A stretch of 64,000 nt of DNA from Sphaerolaimus hirsutus (GCA_964036195.1 OZ038455.1:6713855-6777854), one strand, 5' to 3'. Counted from the stretch's first letter, positions 12,473 to 26,665 are shown. Notes: generated by a model not told the origin, from the sequence alone. A program made the numbers and translations.

Positions 12473-14058
12473 GGGCGCCAAGGTGCCAACCGGGTCGACC
12501 TTCCATATTAGCGCAGCGGCGGGCACGTTGAAGTGGGGCGCCGCGCGGCACAAGTTAAGCTAGTGGCGGCCGTTGGGCGGTAATTTAATCCCAGTGCGCG
12601 CGCGCCGCCGCCAAGTGGGAACTGGGTTCAAAGTCAAAACACCAGTGGATTAAGTAGGGGTGGAAATAATTTTGCAGTGGGTGGTGTTTTTAAATAAAAA
12701 TTGATTTGAAAGATTATATTAATTTTTTTATTCCAAAATGGTCCGTGCCAGGGGGAAGGGATGTATAACAAAGTGTAAATAAGTACCTAAATGGAATGGA
12801 ATGTCATCTAATTAAAGGTATCTACGGTATTTAAGAATATCTACTACAAAAAATTCATTTTTATGTTCATTAGCTACATGAGTTGACCTTTCTTGTGACT
12901 TTATAAGTACACTACTAGACTCTATAGTAATGGATTAATTACTTCAACAATGGAAGTTCAATAATGTTACAATTCAACCTACAAAAGAAGGTAGGTTAAA
13001 ACAGAAAGATTAAAACAAATGAAAACAAGCCATAAAACAAGAAAACTATAAAACAAATGTTAACTTCCATGTGAAATTACAAAGTAGCTGATGAATGAGT
13101 ACCAAAATTTAAGGCTTTTGCTGTTTCCCAAATTCCTAGGACCTCAAATCAGTTGAAATAACCAATTCCTAAGTGCAACCCCCCTGAAGGCATATGCTCT
13201 ATCCCAGTGGATGTGTGGACTTGGTTGGAGGGAGGTGCATACATAAATGTGTATTGAGATACGTGGACCTTGTGGGGTTGGAGCTACAGCGCAGTGCCGG
13301 GGAAGCGGGTAGGTAAGGGTACACTTGTTTTTGTTTGATGAAAAAGTTACATGTCCGTGGTGAAGGAAAGTTCAGTGTAGTTTGCTCCAGGGTAGCATAC
13401 GAGAGGAACTTGATGGACACCAGTAAATATGAGGGTGATTATTATTGTACTATGCTCCCTGGATATAACTATATGCATCTGCGCAAACTTATGCCTCACG
13501 CAAAAATGCACCAATGCGATATTTATGCACGCACATTCACAAAAAAGGCGGAGTCAAGCGCAACCTAGGTACATTTGTTTCGTGCCTGAAATCATTTTGT
13601 TCTTTTTCGGAAACATTTTTAACGTTAAATTAACGTTGACGTTATGATGGAGCGTTTCGTTCAACAAAAGGGCGGATGTCCGCGGAATGTAAGTTCCCGT
13701 ACAAAAGAACGCCACGATTAATTCTCAAACAATTCCTCAGCACATCAAAACAAGCAGACCAACGGAGTGCACGCGCGCATGTATCACAAATAAAGCAAAA
13801 TGGAATCTAAAACAACAATTAAACCCGGTGGGGCCAAATTTCCTGCCACATGAAAATCAAGGCAAACGCGCTCGTGGCCGGGCGCTAATTGGTGCAATAT
13901 TTCAAAACTGTAAGTGGTCTCATTTGTGGTATTATTTATAACGAGTCACATAGACATAGAGCTGAATGGTAGCCCAGCCCAGGCCCACATGGGCAGGGCC
14001 CAGATTCAATTTGAACGTAGGGCGCCCGACGAGCAGAGTATGGAATTGTGTGCAAGAC

Positions 14059-14662
14059 TAGTGATAGAAAAGCGCCAGAAAAAAGGGCGCCAGGCGCCGA
14101 TGACGCCATTCGGAAACTGGGCGCCAAGCGCCAAGGGCGCCACAGAAAAGGGGGCCAAGCGCCAAGGGCGCCATTCGGAAAGTGGGTGCCCGGCGCCAAG
14201 GGCGCCACGGGAAGAGCGCCATGGCGCGATTTATAAAACAGGGTGCCAGGATGAATAAGTGCGTACAATACCCTGCGTTGCTAAAAAAATATATCTCAAT
14301 CACAGTAGCGCACACATTCACTTCTTACTTACGTTCCGCGGGATGTAATCAGTGAAAAAAGACAAAAATAGCAACAATTTTTTTTGCATTCAATTCATGT
14401 TTATCCACAATGAAAATTGCCATTTGACAAAAAATGCATTCACAGCTAATTATGTCTTCTGTTCGCAAATGTTTTCTTGAAGTGAACGAAAATGGAATTG
14501 CAATGATTTAAACCCATTGATTTACGGGTCTGCAAGTTCAACGGTCCATCATTCTCAGCTTCTGATGTCAGACGCTTCTGACGAACTAGGGCATTAAGCG
14601 CCAAGGGCGCCTTTCAGAAAGTGGGCGCCACAAAAAAAGGGCGCCAGGCGCCAGGCGTCACT
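14059..14662. mobile_element. Family D element with GGCGCC words
   Basis: Starts TAGTGATAGAAAAGCGCC and ends GGCGTCACTA. Flanks TGCAAGAC and GTGCAGAC differ by one indel and could be an aged 8-base duplication. The sub-terminal parts are dense in GGCGCC and GGCGCCAAG words. The 'APSAKRQKRHGA'-like frames read from family D are repeat translations, not genes. Confidence 0.55.
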
Positions 14663-14948
14663 AGTGCAGACACTATCAATTTCACGCATTTACTGGCTTG
14701 GTTGGCGCCTGACGTACGCCTTACGTTCAAATTGAATCCGGCCCCAGCAGCGATGGTTTCAGGATAACTGTTAGGGCTTGGCTGAGAGCTCATACAAATT
14801 GCAAATGCATGGGCGGTGGGAAATTGTTGTTCGTTCTTTATTTTGGTTCGTTTTAATAATTTCATAATGAAAACTTGAAAATTGACAGTATTTTTTTCGG
14901 TAATCATCATAAATTCATTCAAACCGCTCAGTCTTTTGTGCACCTTTG

Positions 14949-15100
14949 TAGTGATGGAAAAGCGCCAGAAAAAAGGGCGCCAAACGGCAATGGCGCCATT
15001 CGGAAACGAGGCGCCAGGCAGCAGGCACCAAGGGCGTCACAGAAAAAGGGCCCCAGGCACCAATGGCGCCATGGCGCGGCCCTCGTTGGCGCCTTCAAAT
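14949..15100. mobile_element. Family D fragment
   Basis: Starts TAGTGATGGAAAAGCGCCAG and contains several GGCGCC words up to about 15100. The opposite terminus is missing. Confidence 0.5.
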
Positions 15101-18100
15101 AGATAGGGTATAATTCACGACTTTAGATTAAAATTTAAAATACCTAATCACTTTCTCAATCACTAAATCTACGAGAGAAAAAAATTAACATTCCAAAAAT
15201 CGCCTTCAAATTACCCAAATCCATATCCACCGTTTTCAATCAATATTCATGCAAAACCTCAAAAGCAACAAGTCTGCGTCCAAGGGGCAAATCTTAGCCA
15301 AATGGTGCCGGGGAGATAAAACGAAGCTAATTTACTTGCGATTCTACCACGCGCGCGCGGGCGAGAAATGTACTGAATTCAACACCAAGACTACTTGGGG
15401 TGGATTTCAATTGATGTCAACTGATTGGACTGGAGCGGGGGACACTTTCAGAACCTGTAAAATGTCAAACATCATGCAATTTGTCAAAAGTCATGTACAA
15501 TGCCCCGGAAAATGTCATATGTCATGCAGAGTGTCAATAGTCATGTAAAATTTACTGGAAAATGTCAAATGTAATTCAAACTGTAAATAGTCATGTAAAA
15601 TGCCCCGGAAAATGGCAAATTTTTGGCGAACTCGTCACTTGGCGCCATGGCACTTTCCTACATCATGGTTCAAGTCAAGTAGAATCAACTAGGTGCAATA
15701 TTCGAGTCAAGTACCTACCAAAATTGACAACCATAGTCGCACCTCGCTCAACCCTTGACACAAATTTGGTCGCTTGACAAAGTGCAAAATCGCACCCCCA
15801 CCAACTAGGACCACGCATATAGACCACGGCGGCGCGGCGCCATAGAAATAGATCGCACAGGTATATAGCAAATTGCGTGTCTTGGGGCCGGTAGCGCCCA
15901 TTTATTTCCATTTAGGATGCTGGGCAACTGAACAATAATCTAAATTTGCACCTGTGTACCCGGTTGCGCTCGCGCACGCACACTGGAATCCACGGAGATA
16001 ACGGGAAACTGGTCCGTTTGGCGCGCGCGCGTTTGGCAGTGGAACCGGAATCGGTCGGAACCGGGGCGGGGCTTGATTTTTCCCGGGTAGCGTGATTCAT
16101 TTTATCACTCCCAATTTCAACTGTCAAGCGATCAGCAAAGTTCAAAGTCCCTAGCAGTGTTTGCACACATAGGAGTATTTGAAACTTGACAAATAACAGC
16201 ATATGGTAAACATACCATAACATAACAGCACATGCACAACTTCATACACATCTAGTTTTGCTCTATACACACTTTTGGGGTACAAAAGAATTTAATTTTT
16301 TTCAAATCTAGCAGCGTAAAAAAATCCCTTTTCCACCCTAGGCAAAATGACCCCACACATGCTAGTTGTAGTTGACATCGACACTAAATGTCAACTGGTT
16401 CCAATCCCGATTCAAAGTTTGCTCGAAGTTTTGAAATGGGGTCGGAACCAGTTGAAATCTTGTGTCGATGTCAACTGGGCAACTGAACAATAATCCAATT
16501 GGGTCCAACTGGCTGTTTGGGTCCAATGATGTATTTGAATGTGAGTGAAATGTCTGGAACTTGACAGGATATTCAACAGCGAGCAGGACCCTACACCAAC
16601 CCAGGTGCCACTCCCACACCCTGTAAAATGTCCTGTAAAATTTCAAATGTCATGCAGTCAAGTAAAAGGCCCTTTTCAGAACTTTTGACACATTGCACAA
16701 CATTAGACATTTCACAGGCGCTCAGATTGTACTGTGACACCTGCTTTTTCCCGTTATATACACAAATATATATTTGGGACGCTCTGGGAGTGGACGTTGC
16801 ACTCTCTGGGGGTGCCCCCAGCCCCAACCCGCACCCCAAAACCCGACCCGAATCAAAACCGGGTCGTGTTCCGAACGCTAGCGTTGCGCAGTGTGGCGCG
16901 GCCAGCCGCACACTCCACGGGCAGCCTGCCAATTAGTACGGCTTAGCTTAGAAAGGCCACGTTTGAAGGATGGCATGAAGGATTTAATCCCGAATTGCAA
17001 GGTGATATTTACGACATATTTGTTTGTTGGTTTGTTCGTTGGCAAGCGTAGCTAATATTTAGTTGTTTAGATGCGAAATTGATTGCTCTTGAGTGGCGTA
17101 AAAGTGAACCGCATTGCATTCAGTTCGTTTATGCGGGAAACTATCAAAGATTTCGATGCACACAAAGTCATATAAAACTGCATGAAAATAGCACAATGAA
17201 ATACAGAATGTATTAATACAATAAACTTGTTGAATTTATATCGAAAAATAACGCGAACGGATATCGGAAGCAATGGAAAATATGATTGATAGACACTTCG
17301 CTGGGCGGATTCTCTCAAAAATTGAAAGCTAGCGGGACCAAGTTCAAACGGGAGTTTCCGAATCGAGATGGGTACTGGTAAATTGCAATTGATGCTGTAT
17401 TGTGTGTGGGGATCAGAACTGGAAATACCGAAATTTTGATACCAAAAAACAAACAAACAGAAAACAAATAATTGAATTCCCAAAGACAGAGGCAAAATAA
17501 TTACCAATTTCCCAACAAATGGAAATAGTCTAGACCAAATTCGACACTTAACTCGTCGAAAAGACACAACAAGTGCCTCCAGTCAAGTCACCCAGACGAG
17601 TCAACTGAACCATTATTAAAACGCTTCACACCAACACCCTTAAAACGCGATCCACCAACAATTTATCCTATCTATGCATCTCCGCTCGGCGCGGCACCTT
17701 TGCAAAATTGTCCACTTGGGGCCAGAACCAATTCGAACGAAGGCGCGCGAAAGGCGCCTGACACGGTAGTGAGCGGACGAAATCATGCCCAGACGCAATG
17801 GCCCTACACACACTAGTTTTCACCGTGACACGTGTGAAAACTGAAATGGCGACATGGCGACATTCAGCCTACTCTTATTGTATGCTATATGTGTTTGAGT
17901 TTTCAATTTTCAAATCTTGACTTTTTTAAATTTTAATTCAAATTTAATTTAAATAAAATCATTCAACCATGTTCATTAATTTGCATTTTAAGAAATTTCA
18001 GTTTTCACACGAGATCACGGTAAAAACTAGTGTGTATAGGCACAATGGCACCACACATTGCATTGAAAAAAAATCATAAATTTTTAGAAAAGATAATTAT

Positions 18101-19166
18101 ATATAATCTCAGAAAATCTCTCAAGAATGACATAAAATTGAATCTCTCTCAAAAAAACCTGGGGGAAAAATAAATAAATTTAAGTATCAGAATTTGAGAC
18201 ATTTTCTGATTTTTTTAAAATCTCAGAAAATCTCTCAAAAAGAAAATGTAATTAAATCTCTCTGGGAAATCATGGAAAAAATATAAATCTCAGAAAATCT
18301 TATATTGAACTTATACTTGAAAATTATGGTGCGACCCACCCAGAGTTGTTAAAATTACTGAACTTATGTAAATATATGTCAAATACTTTTATACTCACCG
18401 CTGAGTACAGAAAATATAAAATACTTTTTTACCAATACTCATGAGTTCATTTGAGTCAAATACTTTTTTTAGGAAAATATAAAATTGAGTACTTTTTCAT
18501 GTAAAATGTAAGGTTGACTACTTTTACATGCACAATCATTTTTTACACTCGAAGACACAAGACATGTCATTTTTAAAATGATTTCTAGTTTCTGATTTCT
18601 TTCTTTTAGTAATTTCTATAAGAAAATGATATGCTTTCTTCCTGGTTGCTTTATTTTAGCACCAAAATCGCAATTTGAAATGTCTAAAACACATTTTCTG
18701 CACACGTGTACTTTTCAGTGAGTCGAGGTATTTTTAAAAAGTATGTACCTAAACGTATTTACACGAGTAACGTTATTTTTCGAGTAAATGTAAAAACACA
18801 TTAACAACGGTGTACCCGTCAACTAAATCTGAGTTGACACGGCGACCAGTTGACATCCAGTGTGCGCAGCACCAATCTCAGTGCCTTTGCCGGCGCCCAA
18901 CACTCGAATTGAACCCAGCCCCAGGGTCGGCTACAGAATGGTGGGCCGGCCGCGGCGGCGGCTAAATTAAAAATTGGTATCAGCGCAGCCGAGCGTGGAA
19001 CTGGCAGGGGCGGCCAGAAATGGGGGCATCTATGTTCCTTCCATCGCATGACACCGCGGCAGCGCGGCCACACCAACCTATGTATATAGGGGATAAGTGC
19101 GTGCCAAACACACGGGCGTGGTAATTTTACTTGGCTGGGTCGCTGCTTCTTTTGACGGACCTGCCA
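15101..19166. other. Repeat patchwork without a recognised gene
   Basis: Contains a degenerate family A copy (15440-15640), GC-rich patches (15780-16080), the second 'gacatcgacac' MITE (16349-16480), a family A copy starting CAGGTGCCACTCCC (16604-16725), the inverted-repeat element at 17800-18043, and a family H element bounded by CAGAGTTGTTAAAAT and TTAACAACGGTG (about 18341-18812). No exon is supported. Confidence 0.5.
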
Positions 19167-19398
19167 GGGGGCGTTTCCAGGGTCGGAGATTGTGAAATGT
19201 AAAATGTCAGGTAAAGTGTCAAAGGTCGGGTAAAATGTCATGTAAAATGGCGAATATCATGCCGAGTGTCAGAAGTCATGTAAATGAAATGCCCTGTAAA
19301 ATAGCAAACTCGTTTGCTATTTTGCAGGGCATTTTACATGACTTTTGGCACATAGCTCGGCATTTTACACTTTTTACGGGGTCTGGCAGTGTCCCCAG
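19167..19398. mobile_element. Family A palindromic MITE
   Basis: Ends AGGGGGCGTTTCC and GGCAGTGTCCCCAG. The arms meet at 'agcaaactcgtttgct' and are nearly perfect around that centre. Confidence 0.65.
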
Positions 19399-20863
19399 AA
19401 GTTGGCTTTAAGTGGGCTTCCCATTTATTATAAATATTTATAGCGCACTGTAAGTGTTGATTTAGTTTTGCACTATGGTGTCTACTGTTAAAAAAGCTTC
19501 ATACCAGTTAACACTCATGGAAACAAAAGTCTTCAACCGTCTCGAATGGGCAACTTAATAAACTGAGAGAATGTTAGGTTCAATTTGAGCCAGCGCCCAA
19601 CGGACCACGGTGCCACTTCAGTGGCTACCATAATTGTCAAGCTATCTCCTATATGCAGCATTGGGAGCTGACACGCACGTGACTACTGGTGGGGAAATTT
19701 GAAAAGGTTGTTTGTGGTAGTATAGATTCTGAATATCCGGAATAATTCACACGGATTTTGGGATGTTTTTCCATGAATTTGTTTTGGCAGAAATGAACAT
19801 AGATAGTACTAGACCATGGTTCAATGGCTATCATTTAATATACATTTATTATCAACTCATACTCCATTTTGAATAAAAGAACTGATTTGATAAAAAGATC
19901 AATTTGAAAAACAAATGATTTTAAAAATCAAGCACTAAACATATTTTTTCATCCATACATTGGACAAATTTCACATCATATTTAGCAATTGACAACAAAT
20001 TCAAATCAATTAGTAATTATAATTTACATTGTACTGCCAAGCAAAGATCACAAAAGCCTATTGCCAAATTTGAGACAACAAATGAATAAGAAATTGTACC
20101 AACATGAGTGGATATAAATACATATCTGTGTGCAGTAGGTGTAGAAATTTACCAGGAAAGTGGCACTAGAATAAATGGTACCGGTGCAAGAAAAACTGAG
20201 GTGCCAAGTGTATCGTAAAAAGGAGGGTATATAGCTTTTTTGCTACTGACACCCTAGACATTGCACACGCCAAAATTTGTTAATCAAAAATCATAGGAGA
20301 AACCTGTGTGCGATCTGATGCTCCTAAATACTGAGCATAAAGAGCACTAAACATAGCAATTTTTTGATATTCCGTGCAGCCACATAGCAATAGCTGAACA
20401 TCAACGCAGAAACATCATGCATTACCGAAATCACTCCAAAAACCAGCCCACTTCCCTCAAAAATATCATCAGGAGAACCAAAATGGCGCCATGACGCCAT
20501 GGCGCCATTTCAAACGCCAGCGCGCATCAAGCTGAGAACCAAGGGGCTCAAACACGCGTCTGGTCCCATACTAGATAAATTGGTGTCGGCGACGCGCGGA
20601 ACTAAAGCATGAGACCGGGCCGCAAACACGATGGAAGCATGCAAATTTAAATTAACACCCGCTATTGGGGCTTGTGGGAAGTTTGTGGTTTGTGATGTGT
20701 TTACTTACCTTATGGATGGGATTAAATAGTGACCCCCCCTCCCCCCCCCCCCCGAAAAAAGTGGAGGTGAGAGAGGGAAGGTTGTCAACTTGACTGGTGT
20801 CGAATTGATGGTAATGATTGTCTTTGTACAAAATCGACACGAAATGGACGATTTATGAATCTT

Positions 20864-21066
20864 GTGTGGCACTCTCAGACCCTGTAAAATGTCAAATGTT
20901 ATGCAAGGTGTCAAAAGCCATGTAATATGGCAAATGTCGTGCAGGGTGTCTACATTTGCCATATTCCAGGGAAGACATGACAATTGCAATTGCACATGAC
21001 TTTTGACATTTTGCAAGACATTTTAAATTTTACAGGACATTCTACAGAGTCTGGGAGTTCCCCCCT
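20864..21066. mobile_element. Family A palindromic MITE
   Basis: Ends GTGTGGCACTCTCAGACCCTG and GTCTGGGAGTTCCCCCCTG, with the arm words of family A. The acceptor-like end reads CTG rather than CAG, unlike the intron copies. Confidence 0.65.
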
Positions 21067-21649
21067 GATTGAATTCGAATATATTGAAACAAGTTTACCT
21101 ACACAATCAGTTCACCCAGTGGCAGCGGGTAGCCACAATCAAAGGCTATCATATCATCCCCCCATCCATAATTCACGCGCCCAGACCGGAAAGCCCCAAA
21201 TTGCTGGTATGTACGCGCGTGTGGTGTCGCGCGGCATGGAAAATGTAAATTGACCGCCATAATTAATGGGGCGACACACGCGGCTACATAATATGTTGTA
21301 TATATTTAAGTGTTGCGGTGTTATCTGCCGCTAGAGGGTTGGCGACCAGGAATCCGGATATTTAGCTCGCAGCGAGCGATCCGGGTAGCGTTGGAAACGA
21401 GACCCGACCCGACCCGGAAATTGGGAAAAGTTTTTTTTGTAATTTAATTTGGTTGGGTGCACCACTCCACCAGACACTAATTGGAAACTAAATCTACAGA
21501 TGGAATATGAACAACTTATTTGTGCAAGATATTGTCGACCCGATACTGGCAAATTTCACAATTCAAACACCGGTACCGTAATCGGACCCGATACAAAAGT
21601 TACACCCACTTCCGATTCCCACGCCGAGAAACCGGTCCAGTTTGAACGA

Positions 21650-22045
21650 GCCCAGACCACTTCAAATGCTAGTCACTTCAAATGCTGCCAAAAAAGCTCA
21701 CTTCAAATGCTGTAGTGCATCATTTCAAATGCTGTAAGGCGACAACTACCTACAGTTAGTGATTATGCCACCATTCAATCATCTCATGCTTGCTCACCTG
21801 CGGCACTAAAATGGACTTAATGAGCATTAGAAATGAATAGAGTAGTGAAATGAGAAGTGAATAGAATTTTATCAATTTTTAGCATTTTCTTGTCACTTAC
21901 CATTTGTTTTTCGTTTTTCTACTTCCCAATTCTTTTCTCATACCACTTCTAGCACAGTAGCATTTGAAATGATTCACTACAGCATTTGAAGTGAGCTTTT
22001 TGGCAGCATTTGAAGTGACTAGCATTTGAAATGATGCACCCCCAG
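21650..22045. mobile_element. Family C inverted-repeat element ('caaatgct')
   Basis: Arms of repeated 'cacttcaaatgctgccaaaa' type words occur at 21655-21740 and, inverted, at 21955-22040, around an AT-rich centre. A second, more diverged copy lies at about 32655-33021 inside an intron of the guanylyl cyclase gene. Confidence 0.65.
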
Positions 22046-22461
22046 TTTGAACCACCACCAAACCGACAGACTGTCCACAATCCCGAGAACCGGTTCCCAA
22101 TCCGGGTCGGGTTCAAACCCGGAACGCGGCTAGCGCGCCAGCGAAAAGATTCACACGCAACCATTAGTAGCACTCGGTCGCGGGTATCGACATTGGAATC
22201 GGCAATGAATAGCATCCAAGGGGGGGGGCGGACAGAAATAATAGGGCGGCTAGCGGGTTCGATCGCGCCCCACTACCATATGCAAGTGCGGCGGCGGCGG
22301 CGCACTTTACCACGCATGTGACCCACCCGATCCGGAGACATTAGTGTCATCGCGACGGGTTGGCGCACTCGCGGGGCAGCGACGGAAAATGCTACGGGGG
22401 TCTAGTAGAAAGGGGTTGCGGGGTAAACCCCCTTGTCTGATATACCTATATATGTTGACAC

Positions 22462-23171
22462 CAGGGATGGCCAAAAAAAGGTTTTTTTTCAACGACAGGG
22501 GGTTTTTTAAACCGTTTTTTTTCCAAAAAAGGGTTTTATTTTAAAATAAAACCGTTTTTTCAAAAGCTCCCAGATATGGCCATGAGTCAACATATACATG
22601 TAAATAAGACAGGTGACAGTACTTTTGTGATGTTATATATAGCCATAGAATGGCTGTGGAGTCATGGGATAGCATTATAAAGGGTGATTTCTGTAAAAAA
22701 AATATCCATTTTACATCGAATTATTATGTATATCACCTTCTGTCGAACGTTCATGATTTCAAGTGAAGTTGGTCATGCAAAAGTTCTTGAATAAGGTTAT
22801 AAGAGCAGGCTAACACATTGGCAGTAGTGTTACACACTGTACAAGTATGTGGGGACACATTGGGTGTATATTATACACTACACTCGCATATTGTGTGTTA
22901 TTATGACCCAATAGCACAAACAAATGGAAGCTTTTACACAAAAATGGCACAAAACCAATTAAAACAACCACAAATAGTAATGTGCATGTGAAATTGCGCA
23001 CTTGCGTGCAAAAAAATTGCAAAACACTTAGTGCTTAGTACTAAAAATTTTGGTCAAGGTTTTTAAAAAAAACGGTTTCGATGTTTGGGTTTTTTTAAAT
23101 AAAACGTTTTTTATTTAAAAAACCTTTGAAAATTGTTTTGAAAAACCTTTGAAAAATCTTGGCCATCCCTA
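22462..23171. mobile_element. hAT-like element, family G, nested in another G copy
   Basis: Ends CAGGGATGGCCAA and TTGGCCATCCCTA, with an exact 8-base duplication GTTGACAC at 22454-22461 and 23172-23179. The sequence on both sides ('ctatatatgttgacac' and 'aaggccatatctgtgagc') is itself family G interior in the opposite orientation. One family member has therefore inserted into another. Confidence 0.85.
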
Positions 23172-23279
23172 GTTGACACAAGGCCATATCTGTGAGCTTT
23201 TAAAAAAACGTTTAAAATATAAAAAACGTTGTTTTTTTATAAACATGGCGTTTAAGTTTTTTTTCCAACCCTAATCCAC

Positions 23280-25650
23280 ACACGCATACATTGCCTAATA
23301 CCCCTTGAACATCCCCCTTATCACCCAGCTGTCTAATCTATCTATATGTGGCAAATTTGTCCCAATTTTTTGCTAGAAATCCCTACTTTTCGTAGTTTGG
23401 AAACACATGGGTTGCTTGATCTATGGAGGCATTCCATTCGGACGAGACCACACCAAACAGTTTTCATGTTTTTTACAGGAAACACTGGGCAACCACTTAC
23501 CAACGCAAAAAAGTTGTTTTTTTCCGAAAATTCCCCGCCAATGCGGCGCGGCGACCAAGCGCGAACGGGCCACGGGTCCAAATAGGCGCTAGCGCTCAAA
23601 TCCGCTCAAATTGGGTTCATTTCAAATGCGCGCGCCTACTTCCTGCCCGCGTCCGTGCAAACACGCACGCACACCTATATAAACGGGGATAATGGTGGAA
23701 AAAGACCATTTACTAAGTTGGGCGGGCTTAGAAAGCGCAGCGGCGGGGAAAATTAGATCTGGGGCGATTTTTGCGTGAAAATACCGTATTTTAGAACAGG
23801 TACAGTGGAAGAGTTCCGGCGAAAACCAGCATTATGCAAAAGACAGTTTGAAAAACCCGAAAGATCACAAATGGTGAAAATTTTGCGCCCGGTACTGAGG
23901 AGATATCCAACCAAAGGAGGGTCCAATTCACACCAGGGGCCAATTCCACAATACGTCCAGTGACAAGTGTCACAACTTCGTATTAAGAAAAATTGAGAAG
24001 TCTCCACTTGACAAAACTTGATGATCAGTGGTAGGAAAGGAGGGTTGGTAACCCACCTCCAAACCTACTTTTCTACCTATCTACTTTTCACAAAAAAACG
24101 CCGCCCACTCCCAATCTTGTCACTTGATAACGGATCAGAATTGGCCCTCGGTGCAAATATTGTCGAAGTCACAAACCAAAGGAAGTCAGGTCGATTCCCC
24201 CGGTCCACATTCATAAATCTTGCATGAATCGAGCATCTGACCAGCCCATTCGCAGTTTGGAAACGAAACCTGGAAATGTGGGAGCCATGTTTTGAACGTG
24301 AAAGTGGGCAGTTGACAATTTAGCGGAGAAATTCGTGATTTGATGAAAGAAACTTTTCTGAATTTGGAATCGGCCCTGTGCATTTAAACAATTCAAATAT
24401 TGTATATGTAAGTCATCGATTATCAAACTTACCGCAAGAACAAGATGAAATAATTGGCACACTGCCAAATTGCGTGAAAGTCCAAATGGATACCAGAGCT
24501 GGTGACAAATATAAAAATGCGGATCCATTTAAGCATTAAGGAAGTATGCATTAACTTCTAGGTGCAAATTTAAGAGAACTGATAATCGCAATGAACATTA
24601 AATGTTTAATGGTAAATTTTACCCTCTCATGCAGGTTTTCATCATCGTTGTTTTTGGCTGAATTCCAATTTCCAGAGAAAAAACAAAGAGGATCGCCACA
24701 TCAGCTCATCAACAGAGCAAATTCGACAGTGTCGATACAGCAATGACAATGTCAATACATCGACCGGGAGAAAATTTAGGACACCATCCCACAGTCCTCA
24801 GTGTATTTTTGGATTGCGGATGCTATGAAGTTGGCATAATTCCAATTTAGTATTTGGATATATTATCACATATTGTACGAAACAGAGTAAAAGACCCAAG
24901 ATTTCCGTTCGAGTCACCGATAATGGCTGCGAAATGCGATAAAGCGACCGACAATGGTCGCTAATGACAATCCACATACCAGAATGCCGCGCCGGTTCGT
25001 CAACGGCAGTATACAAACCGTGGTATCCAAAAATGGTTTTGGAATGTTGCCAACTTCTACCCAATAATGTCGCTCCGCCGTTTTTTTGCATTATTCATTT
25101 GTATTTTTCATATTCAGTTATTCGGAAAGAGCCCCGTATGTAATCTTGGCAACTGGCCAAGTCATCTGTTTGGGTACACCCGCTTGTACACATACATTAT
25201 ATACCCGTGTCAATTAGTGTGTAGGCCGCCATAAGCGACCATTTCCGGTAGCTCAATCGCATTCCGCGGCCATTATCGGATACGTGGACTAAATCCTGTG
25301 TCTTTTACTTTCGTTCTTAAGATATCCAATTGTATCAAACCGTATCCAATACAAACCCGGACTTGGCCCAAGATTACATACGTGGCCCGATCCGTTATTC
25401 GCGTCGCATCGGAGCTTTAGTGTGCTTGGCCACGCCTTTTTGGTTGATGCCGTCGCAAATTGAAAGTGGGTTTACTTACAATCCTTACAGTGAAGAAATT
25501 GAGATTATTGGGGTTCAAATAAAAATCATTTCTATGTATAACTTTTGTTTAGGCTCTTTTTGTTTATGTTTAATCCGTAAATGTTGTTGTTAGGTATGGC
25601 GCTCCACACACAGCGATTTTTAAGTAAGTTCGAACGTTTTTTGGTAAAAT
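23280..25650. other. Low-repeat stretch, no gene identified
   Basis: Less repetitive than its surroundings. Some minus-strand frames (for example near 24186-24383, with CEW and CGPG cysteine motifs) are open, but none matches a family I know or shows paired splice sites. It may hold an unrecognised exon or old, diverged repeats. Confidence 0.35.
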
Positions 25651-25656
25651 GTGAAT

Positions 25657-25790
25657 ACCGTATTTCTTCTAATAAAAGAACGCAGTTCTATTTTTTCTCG
25701 TCAACCTCCTATTAAACGGCAGGTAAACAAGTCGACGATAAAAATAGAACGGCGCTCTTCTATTAGAACAAATACAGAATTCATACTTTG
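25657..25790. mobile_element. Family E MITE, 'ttctaataaaagaacggc' subfamily
   Basis: Starts TACCGTATTTCTTCTAATA and contains 'gttctatttttt' and its complement. Longer relatives lie at 28825-29186 and 43826-45079. Confidence 0.55.
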
Positions 25791-25952
25791 CCAAAACACG
25801 TTTGAACTTATTTTAAAAATCGCTGTGTGTGGAGTGGCAGTTTTTGGGCGGAGTCTACCTAATAAAAACCAAAAACCTTTTCAGGGACCAAACCTGGATC
25901 GTCGGCTGACGTGCGTGGTTTCCCGAAAAAAATTTAACATCGCATGACTGAT

Positions 25953-26157
25953 CGGCGCACCGCACACTGCAAAGTGAAACGATCGGGTCCGGACGTTTTA
26001 ATTTCCGCCCGGGCAGAATTATAAAGTCAGTTCGGACGATTTTTTTTACGACACATCTAAAAGCTACTGAAATTTGGGTCAATTCGGATGATTTTTAATT
26101 CCACCCATGCAAAAATCGTCCGAACTTCCCGTTACACTTTGCAGTGTGCGGTGCGCC
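25953..26157. mobile_element. MITE with 27-base inverted repeats
   Basis: GGCGCACCGCACACTGCAAA begins at 25953, and its reverse complement ends at 26157. The inner parts repeat the words 'gtccgga' and 'ttcggacgatttt'. No open frame. Confidence 0.6.
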
Positions 26158-26249
26158 AATGTGAGCGGCAGTTTCTTGAGATCTTGTTCGGCACTTTTTT
26201 AGGCACAGTTAGGAATCATTTTCTTTTCAAATCTTGCTCGTCACAGTGG

Positions 26250-26665
26250 TCAACTTCAATTGTTTATTGGATGCCGATGCACCTATATAATTTTTATGAA
26301 CGTGAAAATTTTTTTTACCAATTACCGTTTTTACCTACCGGCTGTCAGATTTCCATTTTCCGTTTCAATTTTCCTAAGGCAAACTTTTCCGATTACAGGC
26401 TACTGAATTGTTTCGGTGTCTGTTTTTGCGCCTCATTTTCCATTTTGTCATTCAACTTTCTATTTTCTGTTTCAGCCGATTGGTAAACTTTTATGCAGGT
26501 TTTCAATTACGGGAAAAAATTTTTTATGTTTATAGCAAAATTTCTTCACTTTTTTATGTTTCCATGCAAATTTTGCTTTCCGTTTTGATTTTCCATTTTC
26601 CGTTTTCGACTAGTGTAAAAAATCGTACCGTTTCCGTTTTTCGTAAATTTTTTTTAACATAGCGT
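26250..26665. repeat. 'ttttccgttttccg' repeat stretch
   Basis: Diverged tandem of the word that also builds the arms of the element at 36225-38139. Probably a decayed relative; no terminus or target duplication is recognisable. Confidence 0.45.

Larger units (their letters stand above)
11142..14058. other. Repeat patchwork without a recognised gene
   Basis: Holds poly-G tracts (11200-11235), a tandem of about 20 bases 'ttgggtattgggtaactggg' (11474-11545), the inverted-repeat elements at 11550-11718 and 12093-12472, and AT-rich spacer to about 13.9 kb. I see no supported exon. Confidence 0.5.

Noticed and set aside
24186-24528. Possible cysteine-containing exon on the minus strand
   Set aside because: Open frames with CEW and CGPG motifs, but no paired splice sites or recognised family; left as unassigned spacer.
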